Made by a program: the position numbers and the translations under genes | The notes under the pieces: model-generated | What the model was told of the DNA's origin: nothing | Databases searched by the model: none | Seen by the model: only the letters and a program-made list of their open reading frames with translations | DNA from: Armillaria gallica | Taxonomy: Eukaryota; Basidiomycota; Agaricomycetes; Agaricales; Physalacriaceae | Direction: 5' to 3' | Assembly: GCA_037576215.1 (NCBI GenBank) | Contig: JBANDB010000002.1 | Span: forward strand, 7,130,001-7,194,000 | DNA: 64,000 nt | In this document: in pieces, positions 11,039 to 23,000 of the stretch | Layout of the letters: each line of letters opens with the position of its first letter | Position numbering within the stretch: the stretch's first letter is position 1

Positions 11039-12489
11039 TGCCATCAATTTTTATAACGAAACAGACGATGACCCCTCAATCCCCATTCCTGCGTTGCTAA
11101 GGCAAGCAGACTATGTTGACATCTATAATTATTTCGCCTACGAGTTACCATTTTCCATGGCTTGGGGAAGAACCCAAGCCGGGAACGATTATTTTATTAG
11201 GAGACAGGCAGATCTCCCAGCCGATGAGATCCTACAGTATGAGGCGGAGCGAAACGCTCGCCTCCTATGGAACGAAATACACCCGGATGCCGTATTGGAG
11301 ACTTTTCTCCCTTACGAAGAAGCCGCGCCTGAGATCGAGATCCAGGAACCATTGCCAGATGAGCCCCCAGTAGCACCTCCCGAGTCACTAATACGTTTGT
11401 TTACGCCACCAGACAAACAGCACCAGGGACGTACCAACCCAGGTACCTACCTTTTGCCAGTGGCGGACATGGAGCCGGAGGAGGCAGTGGAGGTGGCGGA
11501 TTACCAGCACAGCCACCTCCCGCCCCCAGTACAGGTGATGCTACCACGATTCCTGGCACCTCCTGCAATGCCAGACCCGCCCATACCTTGGGAACTACAA
11601 GCTGGAGCGATAGCCCCCTACGACGACTTCAAACCAAAAATCTTGAAAGAGGTCGACGACTTTTAGGGGACTCCGACGACATCGCTCGCTTCTTCCTAAA
11701 GTGTGAGTTACATTTCGATGTCTTTAACCGGCACTTCCGCCATCACCCGCACAAGGTCATCTTCTGCATCTCTCGACTTGCAGGAGACGCTGGAAGGTGG
11801 TGGCAGTTGTGTGCTAAAGTCATAGGAAAAACGGCGGACGGCGAACAGAAGTATCCAACCTACGACAAGTTCCAGTCGGAACTTAACAAAAGATTCTGGA
11901 AGGATGCTGACTCGCAGTTAAGGTATGCACAGTGGGAAAGGCTAAAGCAGTCGGAGTACAAGGATGGCGACAAGTTCTTTCAAATCTTTGAAGAACTGGC
12001 CTACCACGCCGGGGTACGCGATAATGACCAATTAATGCTCCACCAGATCAAAAAGGCCGCCCGCCAGTCGAGTAAAAATACTATATACTCATCAGACGGG
12101 GACGTACCAGTCGATTACCCGGTGTGGAAAGCTCGCTTACTCCAAATCGATCTCAATTGGTGCCTCAAGCAGGCAGAAGGAACGACAGGGCCAATAACCC
12201 GACCACAGAAGATGACCACGCCTGTACAGGGTGGTCAGACTAGAGCCCCTGTACCAACAACAACTACGGTTACAGGGACAACATACGGAGGGCGCGGACA
12301 GCCGATGAATATCGACAAGGCCATGGCAAACACGGTATGCTTTGGATGTGGCAAAAGGGCCACTTCAAACACGACTGCCCTACCACCGCGCCAAGAACCC
12401 AGGCAGAGTCTTTGCGACGCGCAAACACCTACTGGGACCATAAGGAAGGCCTCACAACGATTGAAGAGGTAAAAGAGACCGCCGTCTAG
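11022..12489 (+). pseudogene. gag: Gypsy A gag polyprotein (frameshifted)
   Basis: The ORF starts MMTLTDAINFYNETDDD. It contains a retrotransposon gag region (DDIARFFLKCELHFDVF ... GDAGRWWQLCAK ... KFQSELNKRFW) and ends with a CCHC zinc knuckle, CFGC-GKKGHFKHDC in the intact version. In A the frame is broken at short homopolymers: one C missing near 11,380, two C near 11,527, one T near 11,665, and one A in the knuckle near 12,356. Each of these has the longer run in copy B. Gag packages element RNA and forms cytoplasmic particles. Confidence 0.85.
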
Positions 12490-15400
12490 ATGATGATTCA
12501 GTCTATTTGGCGGCCCAAGGTTTAGTTTCGGCTGGTACGCCTATCGCATCTCATGATTGTACTTATATATCGCCTGTAGTATCAAATGCGCATTCGAATA
12601 TACCCGCGATTTCGCAATCAGACCAGGAACTAAAACCTCAGAATCAACCAAGGAACGCGGTAGTCACAGAGCTATCGGTTCGATCTACGCCTAACGAAGC
12701 GATAATCAAGACAGTGGGACTGTCGACGATTCCAGGAACAAACGCGGTAGTCACAGAGCTATCGGTTCGACACCTGGCAAGTAATCTATTACAGACAAAA
12801 GTCCGAGGTGATGAGTCACCCACCATAGTGACACCCATCATAATGGCGAAACACCAGTCGAGGCCTTCCCGAGGGGAGTTTCAAGCCGCAGTGACAAATG
12901 TTCGACCGGATGGGACAGGAGGGCAGACAGCTATGCTCCCGTGTAAACGTCCCCTCACTGAAATCGCAGCTCTACGGAGTCCCTGCCGCGCAGGGAGTTT
13001 CGAGGGAATAGCTTTGGCGAAACCTCCTCTGGTAAAAGAGACTTGCTCACGGGCTGCAGAGTGTAAATCCCACAACGGGGCTCTGAAAACAGCAACGGAG
13101 ACCAGCTCCCGCAACACTGGATTATGGGCCCTAACGAAGGCAACAATAGACAATACGAGGGACGCGAGGGTCTATTTGCTCTCGATCCTGAAGAACCAAG
13201 AGGACGAACCGGAGTCGGGTAAGTGCCCCCGATCAGTTGCCAATGCCTATCGAGGCGAAGGGCGACCCGACAATGGGGGAACACCGAATGAAACAAGGAT
13301 CCTGGTCATCACAGAGATGGGCCCGGAGGAACCAGGTAAAGGCGACTGTTACTCAACGATGAGAAGCGTAGGCAATCGTTGCGCAACAGTAACAGCCCAC
13401 CTTGTCACTCCGTTAAGGAGCGACGCCTCCGCGGAAAGCTACTCCCGTTCCATGACCGACCAGAAAGCCGCAGGCTTGGAAGCTGCTAGCACCCAGGCAG
13501 TGCAAAGGGGGCATCAGGTAGCTTTTATTGAAGTACCTGACCATGAGGACATTACCAGTTTCATAATGAACAAAAACGCTAAATTAACCCCTTTAGACTT
13601 AGAAAATGCGGTGACCTCACCAACGGTAGTCGCGCCCGTATGGGGCAACGCGAAGGTTGAAGAGGTCCCGCAACTGTCCCGCACCTATACAAAGGGACAG
13701 ACCTATAGAGAATGGCTCAAACCATTCGGAGCAGAATGGACTCTACATGGCGTAGTACAAGCGCGAACGGAGTCAGAGGCAAAGGCAATTCTTAAAAACT
13801 GGATTCACAAGGCACGCGCAGAGGAGGTCATCGACTCAATGATCGAAGCAATGAGGGGGATGAAGCGAATTGATGCACTCTGGTGGCTTCACGAGCTACA
13901 AGAGCCAAAACGACTTATCAGCGCGTTAAGTGATAAAGGAAAAGACCTGGTGATCCCCGTCATGCTCGGGGCTCCAGGAACAATTTCCAATATCACTACA
14001 ACTGCGCTGGTAGACAGCGGATGCACCAGTAGCGCTATCAATCAAAAATTCGTTAAAAAACACAACCTTCCGACTCAACCGACAGCCGCACCAATCCCAG
14101 TCTATAATGCCAACGGAACCAAGAACTCGGGAGGATCAATTACCGAATACGCCAAGATCGAACTCAAAATCGGGGATCATTCTGAACGAATAGATCTAGC
14201 CGTAACAGATCTCGGTGATAAGGAAATCTTCCTTGGTCACGATTGGTTGACCCGGCATAATCCAATCATCAATTGAAAGACTGGAGGATTAACGTTTGCA
14301 CGATGCGAATGCCGTAAAAACCCATTCACGTTACCTGATGCGGATCCCGACAACAAGTGGGACGAAGAACTGGAAGAAGGAGAGACCATCCTTGCAATAG
14401 ATTTTACGTGGGCTATTCTCATACGAGCGCATCATGCCAATGACTTAGCTGCTGCGGCCAACGCAGACAAGGAAACCAAAACGTTCAAGGAAATGGTCCC
14501 AGAATGGTGTTGGGATTTCAACGATCTGTTCGACAAAGACAGCTTCGATGAACTTCCTGACCCAAAGACATGGGACCACGCCATCGAACTTACTCCAAAT
14601 GCAAGCGCCAATCTAGATTGCAAGGTCTACCCTTTGAACCGGAACAAACAAGCGGAACTCGACAAGTTCTTAGACGAGAATCTCTCGAGTGGACAAATAC
14701 GACCATCCAAGTCACCCATGGCTTCGCCATTCTTCTTCGTTAAAAGAAGGATGGCAAGCTGCGACCAGTCCAGGATTATAGGAAACTCAACGAGATGACA
14801 ATTAAAAACCGTTATCCTCTTCCCTTAATCTCGGAACTAATGGACAAGTTGCGGGGGGCTAAGTATTTTTCCAAGCTTGACGTTCAATGGGGATACAACA
14901 ACGTGCGCATCAAAAGTGGTGACGAGTGGAAGGCGGCGTTTAGAACTAATCGCAGGTTGTTCGAACCCACGGTTATGTTCTTTGGGCTCACCAATTCGCC
15001 TGCCACCTTCCAATGGATGATGAATGATATTTTTAAGAACCTCATTGCATCAGGCGACATCACTGTTTACCTCGATGACATCCTCATCATGTCCAAAACC
15101 AAGGAAGAGCATCGCCGCATCACGCGTGAAGTTCTAAGACTTCTCCGAAAGAACAAGCTATTCCTTAAAGCGGAAAAGTGCGAGTTCGAAACCTTGGAGA
15201 CAGAATACCTCGGAGTCATCATCAGCGAAGGGAGCATTCGCATGGACCCAGTCAAAATCGCCGGGATCGCAGAATGGCCTGTACCAACCAAGAAAGTACA
15301 GCTCCAGTCGTTCTTAGGCTTTACCAATTTCTACCGATGTTTCATCAAAGGATACAGCAAGGTCGTTAAACCAATGACCCAGCTAACAGGAAACGATCCA

Positions 15401-17629
15401 TGGAAATGGGGAAAAGCACAACAGGACGCGTTCGAAGAATTAAAACGCCTTTTAGCCGAAGAGGTGGTACTGGCAATACCCACCGAGGAGGGAAAGTTCC
15501 ACGTAGAGGCGGATGCAAGTGAGGGAGCTATAGGTGCGGTATTGACGCAGGAGCAGGATGGAAAATGGTGCCCAGTCGCATTTTTATCCAAATCCCTCAC
15601 TATGACAGAACGAAATTACGAAATTTATGACAAAGAACTGCTCGCGATAATGATCGCGCTCGACGAGTGGAGGCACTACCTAATGGGCGCAGCTCAGGAC
15701 TTCGAAATATGGACGGATCACCAGAATCTCCAGTATTTCCGAAAACCCCAGAAACTCAATCGGCGGCAAGCACGATGGGTCACTGAGCTGGCCGAATACC
15801 ACTTCACACTGCACCACAAATCAGGAACCGCAAACAAGAAAGCCGACTTACTTAGCCGCAGAGCAGATCACAAACAAGGAAAGGAGGACAACGACGAGGT
15901 TATAGTCCTCAAACCCGAGCATTTCCGGGCCCTAGTCATGCCCACTATCGAGGAAACCCATTCCAAAATAAAGCAAGCCACGCTCGACCACCACCGATGG
16001 GACAAGAACATTGCGACCTCCCTGAACCACGACCGAGGACTGAAAATGAATGATGGGTTAATCTATTACGATTCCCGCATTTATGTTCCTTCCAACCACG
16101 CATTACGAGGTGAGATAATCGCACAAGTTCACGACCACATCACGGTGGGACATCCCAGCATAGAAAAGACTAAAGAACTCGTCTTACGAGAATACTGGTG
16201 GCCCAGGATGAAAAGGGACATAGAAGATTATGTCCGCGGCTGCGAGACGTGCCAACGAACCAAGTCGAGCACTCAAGCAAAAGCAGCGCCGCTTCATCCA
16301 AACGCCATTCCATCCTGACCCTGGACTCACATCTCCGTCGACATGGTGACTGGTTTACCAAAGAGCAACGGTTTTGACGCAATCCTAATGATCGTCGACT
16401 GTTTCTCCAAGGAAATCATACCTGTCGCATGTACCACAGAGATGTCATCAGAAGGGTGGGCCAAGATTCTACGAGACGAAGTCTACGCCAAACACGGAAT
16501 GCCACAGGTCGTTATTAGCGACCGAGGCTCCGTGTTTGTATCCAAGTTCATGAAAGACCTTTATGACTTGCTTCAGATCAAGGCAAACGTATCCACCGCC
16601 TACCACCCGCAAACTGACGGACAAACTGAGCGAGTGAATCAGGAGGTTGAAAAATACCTCCGGATCTTCGTCAATCACCGTCAGAATGACTGGGCAGAAT
16701 GGCTCTCCCTCGCGGCCTTCTCTCACAATAACCGCGCCCACTCCGCAATGGGTAAAAGTCCCTTCGAGGTTACCCATGGCTATATCGTCGAGGTCCTCCC
16801 TGGTGCCGTATGACCCCAAGCACCCTTCAGAACACCGGCCTCAAATACCTTCGTTTCAGATATACAGAAAATCCATGCCGAGGCCAAGCAAGCACTCGAG
16901 AAAGCCGCCGATCAGATGAAAGCCCAATACGATAAAAAGAAAAGACCTGCAGTTGATTACTCGGTGGGAGACAAAGTGTGGCTCGATACGAGCAATCTGG
17001 CACTCCCATGTCTGAAGAAAAAACTCGCAGACAAAAAAACGGGTCCCTTCCCTATCATCGCCAAGATCGGAGCTTCGGCATATAAATTAAAACTCCCTCC
17101 AGGCTGGCGCATCCATCCAGTATTCAACGAATCACTCCTAACACCCTATATGCCACCCGCATTCCCTAACCAGGAACAGCTGCCTCCGCCACCACCCGAT
17201 CTTATTGATGGGGAGGAGCACTATGAAATCGAGCATGTACTTGACCATAGAGACCGAAAGGTCCGAGGAAAGGCTGGCGAACCATGGCACTGGGTCACGG
17301 ACTACTTTGTCAAATGGAAAGGATATGGACCGGAATCCAACAGCTGGGTAAAGGAAGACGACATGGACGCCGACGAACTAGTCGACAAATACCTCGCAGA
17401 AAAAGTGAATCGCACCAAACAAGAGACAGGAGATTGGCAGTCCTATATGAACCCATTCACTGGTCGAAAAGTTTGGTACGACCAAGAACTCGACTGGGAT
17501 TGGTTTGGTGGCAACGACGACCCTCGACAAGCTCGAAATCGCCGTACGAAGCAACAGAAATCCCATAAACAAACACAGTCGAGCCCTATAACGGGGGATA
17601 GCCAATGGGCCCTCATTCACGACTTCTAA
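12465..17629 (+). pseudogene. pol: Gypsy A pol: protease, RT, RNase H, integrase, chromodomain
   Basis: The pol frame opens at 12,465, overlaps the end of gag (stop TAG 12,487-12,489) and is -1 relative to it. The first 450 or so codons are unassigned. The retropepsin (TALVDSGCTSS) is near 14,010. RT has the YLDD motif at 15,068-15,079. RNase H begins near VEADASEGAIGAVL (about 15,500). The integrase HHCC zinc region is about 16,130-16,260. The integrase core (ISVDMV, ISDRGSVF, ERVNQEVEKYL) spans about 16,330-16,650, and a chromodomain (YFVKWKGYGPESNSW) lies at about 17,215-17,400. Disruptions are TGA at 14,274-14,276, 16,316-16,318 and 16,811-16,813, all shared with copy B, plus a one-A deletion at about 14,745 found only in A. 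The chromodomain probably directs integration to heterochromatin (known for chromoviruses). Confidence 0.9.
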
Positions 17630-17923
17630 CGACAAAATACCCCATGTCCTCCTTCATGCTTCCTTTCACTCACGACTTCCAAGATGACCAATATTCCACT
17701 AAAATGCGCTCAATAATCGGATGGGCCCAACCGGCGTTCGAAGTCTAGTTTGCTGCTCCCGTCACCACCATACGAAAAGTCCCCTCTCCCTCTGGGCGAA
17801 CAAGGCCTTTGGGACAAGCTGCAGCGCGTATGGCATTTCTCCAAAACACTAGATGTCTCTGGGGACGGCATGACGATGAAGCAGACGGAACTCGGATTTA
17901 CTAGCAGTTGGGACACCTGCCTT
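17630..17923 (+). other. Untranslated 3' region of gypsy A
   Basis: About 290 bp between the end of pol and the polypurine tract. It is present in copy B as the mirror image. Short open frames on both strands are probably fortuitous. Confidence 0.6.
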
Positions 17924-17931
17924 AGGGGGGG
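17924..17931 (+). other. Polypurine tract of gypsy A
   Basis: AGGGGGGG lies just before TAA and the 3' LTR start at 17,935. It is the expected plus-strand primer. Copy B has nine instead of seven G. Confidence 0.8.
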
Positions 17932-17934
17932 TAA

Positions 17935-18436
17935 TGTTACGATTTATTCGTTTTCAGGCATCTTATCTAATCTTTGGAAGATAAGATAAGATACTTACTC
18001 ACCCACGATCTTTAGACCCGTGACTCTCGGAGAGTCTTCATAAATCTTCACATCGCTATCACGTCACAGCTCGGTTGACGTGTACTCGACAAAGGGGTAT
18101 CAACGACCCGTGTGCCCGACATGTAGCAATGTGTGCTAAACACGTACTGGATACGTGTTATTCTCGGCTACCATGTATTTGGCTTATTCACTTTCTAACA
18201 CGGTAGTCACCTCTTAGTACCATTTACAGACCCTCACTTTAGTATATAAGTAGCTTACTCAAAGCCTGTATTTCCCTAGCTTTGAGCTAAAGTTTATTCA
18301 TACCGAACACACTCCTTCTCTGCTAAGAGCTCCTAAAAGTGAGTCTTGGGCGTCAATCATCACAAGGGCTAGACGGTGACTGTACGAACGCGATACAGCC
18401 GATCTATTCACCTTTGATTGAAGTTCGGGTCTTACA
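17935..18436 (+). repeat. 3' LTR of gypsy A
   Basis: 502 bp. It carries the same four variants as the 3' LTR of copy B (19,214-19,715). Confidence 0.95.
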
Positions 18437-19213
18437 CATCCTCAGATTGGAATTATTGAGATTTCTAGCTTGATACCCCTGGATTTGACAGCCTTGATGA
18501 TTGCATTATTCAGGAATAGAACAGTGCACTGCTAATGAGTCAAATGGAGGCTGTGGACACAGATCCCATTGATTATAGCGATGATAAAGCTGAGGATTGG
18601 GGAGAAGAAGATCAGCAGCATTGAGAGATATTTACAGTGACACCAGCAACTGAGGAGTGCTAAATTGCTTTGGACACACTTCATCATTTATAGAAGCCCC
18701 CTCAGAAGCCAGATAAACAGGGAAAAAAGCAGGGGCATAAAGATCCATATTATGACAAGCACACACAAAAATAGCTTGAGGGAATGAAGGCCTTTCTCAT
18801 CACCTTCATTGATCTCCAATTACATGCTCAGCCAAATCAATCATGCTGGATTGATGCATCACTTCAAACCGCTAAAGTCCTTGATGCTGGGTGCTCTGGA
18901 GCAGTATGATAGGAAACATATTTGGCAGGAAGGCTGAGAAAATAGACTTGTGATTTCATCACTGATCATGTGGTAATGCCTTGCCATCATTTTGGTGCAT
19001 TTGGCTGCTCCTTGATTGACAATGAGGATTTTGCACAAGAATTAAATGAAGTCCTCATTGCTAAAGGAAAGTACTGCCAAGCATCAGATCTTATTCACTA
19101 TATCGACCAGGCTGAAGTACTCATGCATCTGCGACAAAAGAAAACTATCAGCTTAGCTACAGCTCAGCGCTGGATGAAGAAGATAGGATACTATTAGATG
19201 CAGACACCAAAGG
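18437..19213 (+). pseudogene. DDE transposase, N-terminal half, inverted between the gypsy copies
   Basis: The frame can be followed from about 18,551 (MEAVDTDPIDYSDDKAEDWG) through SLQTAKVLDAG, then ITDHVVMPCHHFGAFGCSLIDNEDFAQE, to KKTISLATAQRWMKKIGYY and TPKG at 19,213. This is the usual N-terminal region of mushroom DDE transposases. There are many stops (TGA, TAG, TAA). At 19,213 it stops at ACCAAAGG. The continuing codons (GGC CAA TAT, GQY) are found on the minus strand at 9,536 downward. The segment is therefore in the opposite orientation to the other half of its own gene. Confidence 0.85.
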
Positions 19214-19715
19214 TGTAAGACCCGAACTTCAATCAAAGGTGAATAGATCGGCTGTATCGCGTTCGTACAGTCACCGTCTAGCCCTTGTGATGATTGACGC
19301 CCAAGACTCACTTTTAGGAGCTCTTAGCAGAGAAGGAGTGTGTTCGGTATGAATAAACTTTAGCTCAAAGCTAGGGAAATACAGGCTTTGAGTAAGCTAC
19401 TTATATACTAAAGTGAGGGTCTGTAAATGGTACTAAGAGGTGACTACCGTGTTAGAAAGTGAATAAGCCAAATACATGGTAGCCGAGAATAACACGTATC
19501 CAGTACGTGTTTAGCACACATTGCTACATGTCGGGCACACGGGTCGTTGATACCCCTTTGTCGAGTACACGTCAACCGAGCTGTGACGTGATAGCGATGT
19601 GAAGATTTATGAAGACTCTCCGAGAGTCACGGGTCTAAAGATCGTGGGTGAGTAAGTATCTTATCTTATCTTCCAAAGATTAGATAAGATGCCTGAAAAC
19701 GAATAAATCGTAACA
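19214..19715 (-). repeat. 3' LTR of gypsy B
   Basis: 502 bp, reverse complement. It is identical to the 3' LTR of A at the four positions that distinguish 5' from 3' LTRs. Confidence 0.95.
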
Positions 19716-19718
19716 TTA

Positions 19719-19728
19719 CCCCCCCCCT
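19719..19728 (-). other. Polypurine tract of gypsy B
   Basis: Nine C followed by T on the plus strand (AGGGGGGGGG on the element's strand), directly inside the 3' LTR. Confidence 0.75.
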
Positions 19729-20083
19729 AAGGCAGGTGTCCCAACTGCTAGTAAATCCGAGTTCCGTCTGCTTCATCGTCATGCCGTCCCCAGAGACATC
19801 TAGTGTTTTGGAGAAATGCCATACGCGCTGCAGCTTGTCCCAAAGGCCTTGTTCGCCCAGAGGGAGAGGGGACTTTTCGTATGGTGGTGACGGGAGCAGC
19901 AAACTAGACTTCGAACGCCGGTTGGGCCCATCCGATTATTGAGCGCATTTTAGTGGAATATTGGTCATCTTGGAAGTCGTGAGTGAAAGGAAGCATGAAG
20001 GAGGACATGGGGTATTTTGTCGTTAGAAGTCGTGAATGAGGGCCCATTGGCTATCCCCCGTTATAGGGCTCGACTGTGTTTGT

Positions 20084-23000
20084 TTATGGGATTTCTGTTG
20101 CTTCGTACGGCGATTTCGAGCTTGTCGAGGGGTCGTCGTTGCCACCAAACCAATCCCAGTCGAGTTCTTGGTCGTACCAAACTTTTCGACCAGTGAATGG
20201 GTTCATATAGGACTGCCAATCTCCTGTCTCTTGTTTGGTGCGATTCACTTTTTCTGCGAGGTATTTGTCGACTAGTTCGTCGGCGTCCATGTCGTCTTCC
20301 TTTACCCAGCTGTTGGATTCCGGTCCATATCCTTTCCATTTGACAAAGTAGTCCGTGACCCAGTGCCATGGTTCGCCAGCCTTTCCTCGGACCTTTCGGT
20401 CTCTATGGTCAAGTACATGCTCGATTTCATAGTGCTCCTCCCCATCAATAAGATCGGGTGGTGGCGGAGGCAGCTGTTCCTGGTTAGGGAATGCGGGTGG
20501 CATATAGGGTGTTAGGAGTGATTCGTTGAATACTGGATGGATGCGCCAGCCTGGAGGGAGTTTTAATTTGTATGCCGAAGCTCCGATCTTGGCGATGATA
20601 GGGAAGGGACCCGTTTTTTTGTCTGCGAGTTTTTTCTTCGGACGTGGGAGTGCCAGATTGCTCGTATCGAGCCACACTTTGTCTCCCACCGAGTAATCAA
20701 CTGCAGGTCTTTTCTTTTTATCGTATTGGGCTTTCATCTGATCGGCGGCTTTCTCGAGTGCTTGCTTGGCCTCGGCATGGATTTTCTGTATATCTGAAAC
20801 GAAGGTATTTGAGGCCGGTGTTCTGAAGGGTGCTTGGGGTCATACGGCACCAGGGAGGACCTCGACGATATAGCCATGGGTAACCTCGAAGGGACTTTTA
20901 CCCATTGCGGAGTGGGCGCGGTTATTGTGAGAGAAGGCCACAAGGGAGAGCCATTCCGCCCAGTCATTCTGATGGTGATTGACGAAGATCCGGAGGTATT
21001 TTTCAACCTCCTGATTCACTCGTTCAGTTTGTCCGTCAGTTTGTGGGTGGTAGGCGGTGGATACGTTTGCCTTGATCTGAAGCAAGTCATAAAGGTCTTT
21101 CATGAACTTGGATACAAACACGGAGCCTCGGTCGCTGATAACGACCTGTGGCATTCCGTGCTTGGCATAGACTTCGTCTCGTAGAATCTTGGCCCACCCT
21201 TCCGATGACATCTCTGTGGTGCATGCGACTGGTATGATTTCCTTGGAGAAACGGTCGACGATCATTAGGATTGTGTCAAAACCGTTGCTCTTTGGTAAAC
21301 CAGTCACCATGTCGACGGAGATGTGAGTCCAGGGTCAGGATGGAATGGCGTTTGGATGAAGCGGCGCTGCTTTTGCTTGAGTGCTCGACTTGGTTCGTTG
21401 GCACGTCTCGCAGCCGCGGACATAATCTTCTATGTCCCTTTTCATCCTGGGCCACCAGTATTCTCGTAAGACGAGTTCTTTAGTCTTTTCTATGCTGGGA
21501 TGTCCCACCGTGATGTGGTCGTGAACTTGTGCGATTATCTCACCTCGTAATGCGTGGTTGGAAGGAACATAAATGCGGGAATCGTAATAGATTAACCCAT
21601 CATTCATTTTCAGTCCTCGGTCGTGGTTCAGGGAGGTCGCAATGTTCTTGTCCCATCGGTGGTGGTCGAGCGTGGCTTGCTTTATTTTGGAATGGGTTTC
21701 CTCGATAGTGGGCATGACTAGGGCCCGGAAATGCTCGGGTTTGAGGACTATAACCTCGTCGTTGTCCTCCTTTCCTTGTTTGTGATCTGCTCTGCGGCTA
21801 AGTAAGTCGGCTTTCTTGTTTGCGGTTCCTGATTTGTGGTGCAGTGTGAAGTGGTATTCGGCCAGCTCAGTGACCCATCGTGCTTGCCGCCGATTGAGTT
21901 TCTGGGGTTTTCGGAAATACTGGAGATTCTGGTGATCCGTCCATATTTCGAAGTCCTGAGCTGCGCCCATTAGGTAGTGCCTCCACTCGTCGAGCGCGAT
22001 CATTATCGCGAGCAGTTCTTTGTCATAAATTTCGTAATTTCGTTCTGTCATAGTGAGGGATTTGGATAAAAATGCGACTGGGCACCATTTTCCATCCTGC
22101 TCCTGCGTCAATACCGCACCTATAGCTCCCTCACTTGCATCCGCCTCTACGTGGAACTTTCCCTCCTCGGTGGGTATTGCCAGTACCACCTCTTCGGCTA
22201 AAAGGCGTTTTAATTCTTCGAACGCGTCCTGTTGTGCTTTTCCCCATTTCCATGGATCGTTTCCTGTTAGCTGGGTCATTGGTTTAACGACCTTGCTGTA
22301 TCCTTTGATGAAACATCGGTAGAAATTGGTAAAGCCTAAGAACGACTGGAGCTGTACTTTCTTGGTTGGTACAGGCCATTCTGCGATCCCGGCGATTTTG
22401 ACTGGGTCCATGCGAATGCTCCCTTCGCTGATGATGACTCCGAGGTATTCTGTCTCCAAGGTTTCGAACTCGCACTTTTCCGCTTTAAGGAATAGCTTGT
22501 TCTTTCGGAGAAGTCTTAGAACTTCACGCGTGATGCGGCGATGCTCTTCCTTGGTTTTGGACATGATGAGGATGTCATCGAGGTAAACAGTGATGTCGCC
22601 TGATGCAATGAGGTTCTTAAAAATATCATTCATCATCCATTGGAAGGTGGCAGGCGAATTGGTGAGCCCAAAGAACATAACCGTGGGTTCGAACAACCTG
22701 CGATTAGTTCTAAACGCCGCCTTCCACTCGTCACCACTTTTGATGCGCACGTTGTTGTATCCCCATTGAACGTCAAGCTTGGAAAAATACTTAGCCCCCC
22801 GCAACTTGTCCATTAGTTCCGAGATTAAGGGAAGAGGATAACGGTTTTTAATTGTCATCTCGTTGAGTTTCCTATAATCCTGGACTGGTCGCAGCTTGCC
22901 ATCCTTCTTTTTAACGAAGAAGAATGGCGAAGCCATGGGTGACTTGGATGGTCGTATTTGTCCACTCGAGAGATTCTCGTCTAAGAACTTGTCGAGTTCC

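Larger units (their letters stand above)
9542..18436 (+). mobile_element. Ty3/gypsy chromovirus-type LTR retrotransposon, copy A
   Basis: This is an 8,895-bp element. It has 502-bp LTRs starting TGTTAC and ending CTTACA, a primer-binding site one base after the 5' LTR, a Pro-rich first ORF, gag, pol in the order PR-RT-RH-IN-chromodomain, and a polypurine tract before the 3' LTR. The 5-bp flanks do not match each other (CCTTT at 9,537-9,541; CATCC at 18,437-18,441). They match the reverse complements of the flanks of copy B instead. The element is interrupted by three in-frame TGA codons shared with B and by several homopolymer frameshifts of its own. It is CpG-normal in a CpG-poor neighbourhood, so it is a comparatively young insertion. 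Confidence 0.95.

Noticed and set aside
12881..13296. Long open frames antisense to the gypsy pol (and their mirror images in copy B, 24,358-24,773)
   Set aside because: They recur only because the element is duplicated. They contain no recognisable domain and lie opposite pol coding sequence.
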